Below, one piece after another: positions 12,140-17,962 of a stretch of 17,962 nt of DNA (position 1 is the stretch's first letter; each line of letters begins with the position of its first letter). The position numbers and the translations under genes are program-made. The notes under the pieces are model-generated. The model saw only the letters and a program-made list of their open reading frames with translations, was not told the DNA's origin and did not search any database. The stretch is from JBOGED01 sp050743625 (GTDB taxonomy: Bacteria; Actinomycetota; Nitriliruptoria; Euzebyales; Egibacteraceae): contig JBOGED010000638.1 in assembly GCA_050743625.1 (NCBI GenBank), positions 1 through 17,962 of the forward strand. Direction: 5' to 3'.

Positions 12140-13759
12140 ATGGATCCCGCTGGCACGGTGTTGCGCTCGACTGCCGACCCGGCTTCGGAGGTCTTCGCGA
12201 GCAACGCAAAAAGCCTTGAGGAGCTGGTTGCCGACCTGCGCGGCGCGCTGGCCCAGGCGCGCCTCGGTGGGGGAGCGCAGGCGCGCACGCGCCACGTCGA
12301 TCGGGGAAAGCTGCTGCCTCGCGACCGGATCGATGCGTTGGTCGACCCCGGTTCGCCCTTCTTAGAGCTCTCGCCGCTGGCGGCGCACGGTCTTTACGGG
12401 GGAGACGCGCCAAGCGCGGGCATCGTCACGGGGATCGGGCGGGTCTGTGGTCGCGAGGTCGTGATCGTGGCGAACGATGCCACGGTCAAGGGCGGCACGT
12501 ACTACCCGATCACGGTGAAGAAGCATCTCCGTGCCCAGGAGATCGCGCGGGATAACCGGCTCCCGTGCGTGTACCTCGTCGACTCTGGCGGCGCCTTCCT
12601 TCCCAAGCAGGACGAGGTCTTCCCCGACCGGGATCACTTCGGGCGGATCTTCTTCAACCAGGCGACGCTCTCGTCCCTTGGTATCCCCCAGATCGCGGCC
12701 GTCCTGGGCTCATGCACGGCGGGGGGCGCGTACGTCCCCGCGATGAGCGACGAGACGGTGATCGTGCGAGGCCAGGGCACCATCTTCCTCGGCGGCCCAC
12801 CGCTCGTGCGGGCGGCGACCGGTGAGGAGGTGACCGCCGAGGAGCTCGGCGGTGGCGATCTCCACGCGCGCGTCTCGGGAGTCAGCGATCACCTGGCTGA
12901 CGACGACGCCCACGCGCTCCGCATCGTGCGGTCGATCGTGGCCACGCTCGCCCCCCGAGCCGCTGCTCCCTGGAACGTCGTGCCCACCGAGGAGCCGGCG
13001 GTCGTCCAGGCCCAGCTCTACGGGATCGTGCCGACCGATCTGCGGACGCAATACGATGTGCGTGAGGTGATCGCCCGGATCGTCGATGGCAGCAGGCTCC
13101 ACGAGTTCAAGCCGCTCTACGGCGCGACCCTGGTGACCGGGCTCGCGCGAATCCACGGTCACCCGGTCGGGATCGTGGCGAACAACGGGATCCTGTTCAG
13201 CGAGTCGGCGCTCAAAGGCGCGCACTTCATCCAGCTCTGCGACCAGCGCCGCGTCCCTCTCGTGTTCTTGCAGAACATCACCGGGTTCATGGTCGGGCGA
13301 GCCTACGAGGCGGGCGGCATCGCGAAGGATGGCGCGAAGATGGTCACGGCGGTCAGCTGCGCCCGCGTCCCCAAGCTCACAGTCGTCATCGGCGGCTCGT
13401 ACGGCGCGGGCAACTACGCAATGTGCGGGCGGGCGTACTCGCCGAGGTTCCTCTGGATGTGGCCGAACGCGCGTATCTCGGTGATGGGCGGGGAGCAGGC
13501 CGCCACGGTCTTGTCCACCGTCAAGCGAGCGCGCATCGAGGCCTCAGGTGGCGCGTGGTCCGCGGACGACGAAGACGCGTTCAGGGAGCCGATCCGCGAA
13601 CAGTACGAGCGCCAGGGCCACCCCTACTACTCGACCGCCAGGCTGTGGGACGACGGCGTGATCGACCCACTCGACACCCGTATGGTGCTGGGCCTCGCCC
13701 TGACGGCATGCGCGAACGCGCCGCTGGACGAGTCCCGCTACGGCGTGTTCCGTATGTGA
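12140..13759 (+). CDS. mccB: Acyl-CoA carboxylase carboxyltransferase (beta) subunit, methylcrotonyl-CoA type
   Basis: A 539-residue carboxyltransferase of the crotonase-like two-domain fold, moving CO2 from carboxybiotin to an acyl-CoA. The N half has RHVDRGKLLPRDRIDALVDP, ELSPLAAHGLYGGDAPSAGI, NDATVKGGTYYPITVKKHL and GSCTAGGAYVPAMSDE (oxyanion glycines). The C half has GILFSESALKGAHFI, QNITGFMVGRAYEAGGIAKD and GGSYGAGNYAMCGRAY. These long segments match methylcrotonyl-CoA carboxylase beta (leucine breakdown) better than propionyl- or acetyl-CoA types, though geranyl-CoA carboxylase is a close relative. ATG 12140 gives the usual ~535-residue length; it has no clear ribosome site. The biotin subunit follows after 2 nt. 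Other leucine-catabolism genes are not in this window. Confidence 0.9.
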   Translation: MDPAGTVLRSTADPASEVFASNAKSLEELVADLRGALAQARLGGGAQARTRHVDRGKLLPRDRIDALVDPGSPFLELSPLAAHGLYGGDAPSAGIVTGIGRVCGREVVIVANDATVKGGTYYPITVKKHLRAQEIARDNRLPCVYLVDSGGAFLPKQDEVFPDRDHFGRIFFNQATLSSLGIPQIAAVLGSCTAGGAYVPAMSDETVIVRGQGTIFLGGPPLVRAATGEEVTAEELGGGDLHARVSGVSDHLADDDAHALRIVRSIVATLAPRAAAPWNVVPTEEPAVVQAQLYGIVPTDLRTQYDVREVIARIVDGSRLHEFKPLYGATLVTGLARIHGHPVGIVANNGILFSESALKGAHFIQLCDQRRVPLVFLQNITGFMVGRAYEAGGIAKDGAKMVTAVSCARVPKLTVVIGGSYGAGNYAMCGRAYSPRFLWMWPNARISVMGGEQAATVLSTVKRARIEASGGAWSADDEDAFREPIREQYERQGHPYYSTARLWDDGVIDPLDTRMVLGLALTACANAPLDESRYGVFRM

Positions 13760-13761
13760 CG

Positions 13762-15735
13762 ATGTTCGACACTGTCCTGGTCGCGGGACGCGGCGAGATC
13801 GCCCTCCGCATCATCCGCACGCTGCGCCACCTCGGCATCTCACCCGTCGCCGTCTACAGCGACGCCGACGCTGGCGCGCCGCACACCCGCGCGGCCGACA
13901 CCGCGGTCCGGCTTGGTCCCGCGCCCGCCCTCGACAGCTACCTGCGCTCCGAGCGGGTGCTCGAGGCCGCCGCCGAGACCGGGGCGCAGGCGGTGCACCC
14001 TGGCTATGGGTTCCTGTCGGAGAGCCCGGCGTTCGCCCGCGCCTGCGCTCGCGCCGGCCTCGCCTTCATCGGCCCCCCGGCCGAGGCGATCGAGGCCATG
14101 GGCGACAAGATCCGAGCCAAGCGGCTGATGGAGGCAGCCGGTGTGCCCGTCTTGCCCGGGTTGCACGAGCCGGATATGGGCGACGACGAGTTGGTCGCCG
14201 CCGCGGGGGGCATCGGTTTTCCACTGCTCGTGAAGCCCGCCGCCGGGGGCGGCGGCAAGGGCATGCGCCTCGTACGACGTAGGGACGAGCTCCCAGAGGC
14301 ACTCGCGTCCGCCCGGCGCGAGGCGCTCGCCGCGTTCGGTGACGGCGCGCTGCTGCTCGAGCGGTTCGTCGACCATGCGCGGCACATCGAGATCCAGCTG
14401 CTCGCCGACGCGTACGGCGCCACCGTGCACTTGGGAGAGCGGGAGTGCAGCTTGCAGCGGCGCCACCAGAAGATCGTCGAGGAGGCGCCGTCTCCGCTGG
14501 TGGGTCCCGTGTTGCGCGAGCGGTTGGGCGCCTGTGCGATCGCCGCCGCGCGCGCCTGCGGGTATTGCAGCGCGGGCACGGTCGAGTTCGTCGTGGAGCG
14601 CGAGGATCCTGATCGGTTCTTCTTCTTGGAGATGAACACCCGGCTGCAGGTCGAGCACCCGGTCACCGAGATGGTGACCGGCCTCGACCTTGTCGAGTGG
14701 CAGGTCCGGATCGCCGCGGGTCAACGACTGGATCTTGCCCAGGACGACGTGAGATTCGACGGCCACGCGGTCGAGGCTCGCGTCTACGCCGAGGACCCGA
14801 CGCTTGAGTTCTTGCCGACCGGGGGGCGCGTGGTGCGGTTAGGCGAGCCGCCCTCCGGCGACGGCGTCCGCGTCGACTCGAGCTTGGGCGAGGGTGTCGA
14901 GGTGGGAAGCCATTACGACCCGATGCTCGCGAAGGTGATCGCGTGGGGCGAAGACCGCCAGACGGCGTTGCGGCGCCTTGACCACGCCCTCGCCGGGTAC
15001 ACGATCCTCGGGGTGGCGACGAACATCGCGTTTCTCCGCAGGCTCCTCGCTGATCCCGAGGTCAGGGCGGGCCGGTTGGATACCGGCCTCGTGGAGGAGC
15101 GGCTCGGCGCCTTGGTCGACACCGTGGTGCCTGCCGACGTCCTTGGGGCCGCGGGGTTGGCGCACCTGCTGCGCTTGGAGCCCACGATCGCGGTTCATCG
15201 CGCGTTCGACCTGCCCGGTGGGTGGCGCATCGGCGAGGCGGCGTGGGAGCTGCTGCGACTGCGGGCCGGCGAGCACGCGCCCGTGGAGGTCCGCGTCCGC
15301 GGCCGCGCGAGGAAGGCGCAGGTCGCCATCGGCGACGCCGCGCCGGTCACCGGCAGCGCTGCCTGGGTGCCCGGCGGGATCGCCGTCACGCTGGGCGACC
15401 GCTCCCGCCAGTACTCCTACGCCCAAGCCGGCGACACCACCTGGTTGGGGCGGGACGGCGCCGCCTGGGCGTTACGGCAGGTCGAGCACCTTACCGCCAC
15501 CGGCGCGGAGGCCGCCGCCAGCGGCCGCCTCGTCTCCCCCATGCCCGGCACCGTCAGCGCCGTCCACGTCGCCGAGGGCGACCAGGTCACCGCCGGCCAG
15601 ACGCTCCTGGTCGTGGAGGCCATGAAGATGGAGCACCCGATCACCGCCCCAACCGACGGCGTGGTCACACACCTCCACGTCCACCCCGGCCAACAGGTGG
15701 TCCTCGGCCAGACGCTCGCCGTGGTCCAAAGCTGA
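13762..15735 (+). CDS. mccA: Acyl-CoA carboxylase biotin carboxylase/biotin carrier (alpha) subunit, methylcrotonyl-CoA type
   Basis: A 657-residue fused alpha subunit. The biotin carboxylase part (about 1-445) shows VLVAGRGEIALRIIRTL, HPGYGFLSESPAFARAC, the ATP-grasp glycine loop KPAAGGGGKGMRLV, EIQLLADAYG, ECSLQRRHQKIVEEAP and FLEMNTRLQVEHPVTE. A less conserved linker follows, then the biotinyl domain at the C-terminus with SPMPGTV and the biotinylated K622 in AMKMEHP, 35 residues from the end as is typical. It carboxylates its own biotin with ATP and bicarbonate and passes CO2 to the beta subunit. The 2-nt gap from mccB implies one operon and a shared complex. The biotin ligase is not in the window. 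Confidence 0.92.
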   Translation: MFDTVLVAGRGEIALRIIRTLRHLGISPVAVYSDADAGAPHTRAADTAVRLGPAPALDSYLRSERVLEAAAETGAQAVHPGYGFLSESPAFARACARAGLAFIGPPAEAIEAMGDKIRAKRLMEAAGVPVLPGLHEPDMGDDELVAAAGGIGFPLLVKPAAGGGGKGMRLVRRRDELPEALASARREALAAFGDGALLLERFVDHARHIEIQLLADAYGATVHLGERECSLQRRHQKIVEEAPSPLVGPVLRERLGACAIAAARACGYCSAGTVEFVVEREDPDRFFFLEMNTRLQVEHPVTEMVTGLDLVEWQVRIAAGQRLDLAQDDVRFDGHAVEARVYAEDPTLEFLPTGGRVVRLGEPPSGDGVRVDSSLGEGVEVGSHYDPMLAKVIAWGEDRQTALRRLDHALAGYTILGVATNIAFLRRLLADPEVRAGRLDTGLVEERLGALVDTVVPADVLGAAGLAHLLRLEPTIAVHRAFDLPGGWRIGEAAWELLRLRAGEHAPVEVRVRGRARKAQVAIGDAAPVTGSAAWVPGGIAVTLGDRSRQYSYAQAGDTTWLGRDGAAWALRQVEHLTATGAEAAASGRLVSPMPGTVSAVHVAEGDQVTAGQTLLVVEAMKMEHPITAPTDGVVTHLHVHPGQQVVLGQTLAVVQS

Positions 15736-15778
15736 GTGTGTCGACTGGGATCCGGAATCCGGACCTGAGCCGACACAC
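15736..15778. terminator. Inverted-repeat terminator between convergent mccA and cbbR
   Basis: GTGTGTCG (15736-15743) pairs perfectly with CGACACAC (15771-15778). The stem begins on the base after the mccA stop and ends 7 nt before the cbbR stop. The 27-nt loop holds a nested GGAT/ATCC pair and two copies of ATCCGGA. CTTCGTTT follows on the plus strand, a weak T-rich tail. It is placed to end transcription from both sides. Confidence 0.6.
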
Positions 15779-15784
15779 CTTCGT

Positions 15785-16681
15785 TTAGCGCAGTTGGAAG
15801 TGGCCGGGTTCGGTGTGGGTGGTGAGGCCGGCGAGGAAGAGGGTGGCGGTGGGGGGGAGGTCCTCGCCGGCGCGGCCGACCGCGTGCCAGGCGCGCTCGA
15901 CGGGGAGGCCGGGGCCGCGCCATTCTTCGAGCGCTCCTTGCTCGAGCTCGCGGGCCACGGCGTCGCGGGAGATGAGGGTGACGCCGAGGCCGGCGCGGAC
16001 CGACTCGCGGATGGCGCCGTTGGAGCCCAGGGTCAACGTCGGGGGAGAGATGCCGAGGTCGTCGAAGAACTCCTCGACGGTCGAGCGGGTGCCGGAGCCG
16101 GGCTCGCGCATCAGCCAGACTTGGGACGCGAGCTGTTGGACGGTGACCTCCTCGTCGTGTGACCGCTGACTCGCGGCGACGACGACGAGCGGGTTGGGCC
16201 TGGACGCCAGGCTCGTGAAGCGGCGGTTGGCGGGGGGTCTTCCGCCGATCACGACGTCGACCTCGCGGTAGCCGAGGAGCTCCCAGACACGGCTGCGGTT
16301 GCCGACCTCGAGCGTGATCTCGGCTTGGGGGTAGCGGGCTCGGAAAGCGGCGAGGAAAGGAGGCAGGACGTGCTCGCCGGCGGTGGTGACGGCGGCGAGG
16401 CGGATGCGGCCTCGCTCGGGGTGGAGTTGGCCGGCGGCGGCTGCCCTGCCCTCCTCTAGCAGGCCGAGCACCTGGCGGGCGTAGCCGGCGAAGACCCGCC
16501 CCGCGGGGGTCAGCTCGAGGCCTCGACCGTCCGGGGCGACCAGGGCCACGCCGAGGTCGCGCTCCAGGGCCGCTACTGCCGCCGAGACCGCCGGCTGGCT
16601 CACCACCAGCTGAGCTGCGGCCTGGCGGACCGAGCCGGTGACCGCCACCTCCACGAAGGCTCGCAGCTGGGTCAGCGTCAT
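15785..16681 (-). CDS. cbbR: LysR-type regulator of the RuBisCO operon (CbbR)
   Basis: 298 residues, the normal LysR length. The N-terminal winged helix-turn-helix reads MTLTQLRAFVEVAVTGSVRQ, AAAQLVVSQPAVSAAVAALE, then GLELTPAGRVFAGYA. The remaining ~205 residues are the two-lobed periplasmic-binding-like effector domain, with the CbbR-like start RIRLAAVTTAGEHVLPPFLA and later PGSGTRSTVEEFFDDLG and GAIRESVRAGLGVTLIS. CbbR proteins activate the divergent cbb operon and sense metabolites such as NADPH, RuBP or PEP. The divergent placement next to cbbL is the main reason for this name. The ATG at 16681 has no obvious ribosome binding site. It probably also represses its own gene from the shared region. 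Confidence 0.88.
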   Translation of the reverse strand: MTLTQLRAFVEVAVTGSVRQAAAQLVVSQPAVSAAVAALERDLGVALVAPDGRGLELTPAGRVFAGYARQVLGLLEEGRAAAAGQLHPERGRIRLAAVTTAGEHVLPPFLAAFRARYPQAEITLEVGNRSRVWELLGYREVDVVIGGRPPANRRFTSLASRPNPLVVVAASQRSHDEEVTVQQLASQVWLMREPGSGTRSTVEEFFDDLGISPPTLTLGSNGAIRESVRAGLGVTLISRDAVARELEQGALEEWRGPGLPVERAWHAVGRAGEDLPPTATLFLAGLTTHTEPGHFQLR

Positions 16682-16800
16682 GTCGGTAGGCCCATAATCA
16701 TAAGTAAAAAATTATCATTGAAGGCTGAATTCGCAATGGACGGCGGGGTGTCGGAGGGAAAGAATGCAGGTGGGAGTACATCGATCGACTCGAGGTGAGC
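16682..16800. promoter_or_regulatory. cbbR-cbbL divergent control region with AT-rich inverted repeat
   Basis: In a GC-rich setting, 16694-16718 is almost pure A/T. It contains the inverted repeat ATAAT (16694-16698)-N12-ATTAT (16711-16715) and near-direct repeats ATAATCAT/ATTATCAT 17 bp apart. This geometry fits LysR-type T-N11-A binding boxes. On the cbbR strand a TATGAT -10-like hexamer lies within it; for cbbL a -35/-10 pair is not clear. GAGG about five bases before ATG 16801 serves cbbL. Confidence 0.6.
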
Positions 16801-17962
16801 ATGGCCGGCACAAGTGGGAACGGCAAGGCGAAGGACCGCTGGGCAGCTGGGGTCACGCCGTATGCCGAGATGGGCTACTACGAGCCCGACTACCAGCCAA
16901 AAGACACTGACACCCTGGCCGCCTTCCGTATCAGTCCCCAGTCCGGGGTCGAGCCCATCGAGGCGTCGGCCGCCGTCGCGGGTGAGTCGTCCACGGCCAC
17001 GTGGACCGTGGTGTGGACGGACCGTCTCACCGCGCACGAGAGCTACCAGGCCAAGTGCTACAAGGTCGATGAGGTCCCCGGCACCGGCGGTCAGCAGCAC
17101 ATCGCCTACATCGCGTATGACCTCGACCTGTTCGAGGAGGGTTCCATCGCCAACATGTCCTCCTCGATCATCGGCAACGTGTTCGGCTTCAAGGCGCTCA
17201 AGGCACTGCGCCTCGAGGACCTGCGCATCCCGAAGCACTACCTCAAGACCTTCCAAGGCCCGGCGCACGGCATCGTCATGGAGCGCGAGTATCTCAACAA
17301 GTACGGCAAGCCGTTGCTGGGTGCCACGGTCAAGCCCAAGCTTGGCCTGTCGGCTCGCAACTACGGCCGGGTGGTGTACGAGGCGCTGCGCGGTGGGCTG
17401 GACTTCACCAAGGATGACGAGAACATCAACTCCCAGCCGTTCATGCGCTGGCGCGACCGCTACCTCTACGCCATGGAGGGCGTCAACCGCGCCTCGGCGG
17501 CCACCGGTGAGGTCAAGGGTCACTACCTCAACGTCACCGCCGCCACGATGGAGGACATGTACGAGCGGGCGAGCTTCGCCAAGGAGCTCGGCAGCGTCAT
17601 CATCATGATCGACCTCACCATCGGCTACACCGCGATCCAGTCGATGGCGAAGTGGGCCAGGGCCAACGGCCTGATCCTGCACCTGCACCGAGCCGGCTAC
17701 GCCACGTTCGCCCGGCAGAAGAACCACGGGGTGAACTTCCGGGTCCTCGCCAAGTGGATGCGGCTGGCTGGGGTGGACCACATCCACGCCGGCACCGTGG
17801 TCGGCAAGCTGGAGGGCGACCCGAACGCGATCATGGGTTACTACGACACGCTGCGGCTGGGTCGCATTGCGGCGAACCCGGTCCGGGGCCTGTACTTCGA
17901 CCAGGAATGGGGGTCGATGCCGGGTACGATGCCGGTGGCTTCGGGTGGGATCCACGCCGGAC
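16801..17962 (+). CDS. cbbL: RuBisCO form I large subunit, red type (C-terminus cut by window)
   Basis: 387 residues are visible of an expected ~480. Every active-site element in range is present: K178 and K180 in GATVKPKLGLS; the carbamylated K204 with D206 and E207 in FTKDDENINSQPF; HLHRAG; loop-6 K336 in GTVVGKLEGD; and S381-G-G-I-H at the right edge. It fixes CO2 on ribulose-1,5-bisphosphate. Red-type features are YIAYDLDLFEEGSIANMSSS, KWARANGLILHLHRAG and KWMRLAGVDHIHAGTVVG, so it is form IC/IE-like rather than green IA/IB or a form IV homologue. The small subunit and activase should lie downstream, outside the window. The segment after loop 6 (GYYDTLRLGRIAANPVRG) is less typical. Confidence 0.97.
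   Translation, partial: MAGTSGNGKAKDRWAAGVTPYAEMGYYEPDYQPKDTDTLAAFRISPQSGVEPIEASAAVAGESSTATWTVVWTDRLTAHESYQAKCYKVDEVPGTGGQQHIAYIAYDLDLFEEGSIANMSSSIIGNVFGFKALKALRLEDLRIPKHYLKTFQGPAHGIVMEREYLNKYGKPLLGATVKPKLGLSARNYGRVVYEALRGGLDFTKDDENINSQPFMRWRDRYLYAMEGVNRASAATGEVKGHYLNVTAATMEDMYERASFAKELGSVIIMIDLTIGYTAIQSMAKWARANGLILHLHRAGYATFARQKNHGVNFRVLAKWMRLAGVDHIHAGTVVGKLEGDPNAIMGYYDTLRLGRIAANPVRGLYFDQEWGSMPGTMPVASGGIHAG

Overview
This 18-kb window is high-GC DNA with tightly packed genes. Many stop/start pairs overlap, GTG and TTG starts are common, and AT-rich patches occur only in regulatory gaps. Gene content and style suggest an actinobacterium-like chromosome, perhaps a deep lineage such as Thermoleophilia. 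The content behind this is a succinylase-route DAP operon, a red-type form I RuBisCO with CbbR, a methylcrotonyl-CoA-type carboxylase, a CopC-CopD fusion and a VapBC pair. The lineage is an inference; nothing in the window (no rRNA) fixes it. I found no tRNA, rRNA, CRISPR array or recognisable transposase.

Layout. Positions 1-2344 (minus): a group-2 sigma-70 factor followed by a GTG-started FAD oxidoreductase that runs off the left edge, with a very stable GAAA-capped hairpin between them. Positions 2680-5929 (plus): dapC-dapD-dapE and a 61-residue C-terminally anchored membrane protein, all overlapping, an apparent operon for meso-diaminopimelate/lysine synthesis that ends in a strong GC stem. 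Positions 5997-6438 (plus): a 40-bp near-perfect palindrome abutting the ATG of a NYN-domain ribonuclease-like gene. Positions 6671-6931 (plus): a small unknown gene with a TTG start and an excellent ribosome binding site. It converges on, and overlaps, a Rid-family gene.

Positions 6873-8665 (minus): nfeD-type membrane serine protease and Rid protein, coupled by an ATGA overlap. They are preceded by a 323-nt gene-free stretch (8666-8988) holding five consecutive hairpins. Positions 8989-10410 (minus): a CopC-CopD copper protein fusion in which one expected copper-ligand histidine appears to be aspartate. Positions 10411-10876: 466 nt without a supportable gene. Positions 10877-11362 (plus): a secreted, very acidic protein of no recognised family carrying three LFSL-type repeats. 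Positions 11396-12060 (minus): VapC/ribbon-helix-helix toxin-antitoxin pair.

Positions 12140-15735 (plus): the two subunits of a biotin-dependent acyl-CoA carboxylase, methylcrotonyl-CoA type, ending in an inverted-repeat terminator shared with the convergent gene. Positions 15785-17962: a LysR regulator (CbbR) divergent from cbbL, the RuBisCO large subunit, which is cut by the right edge. An AT-rich inverted repeat lies between them. The clearest metabolic modules are DAP/lysine biosynthesis, Calvin-cycle CO2 fixation and branched acyl-CoA carboxylation. The least explained items are the hairpin array at 8705-8954, the palindrome at 5997-6036 and the repeat protein at 10877-11362.
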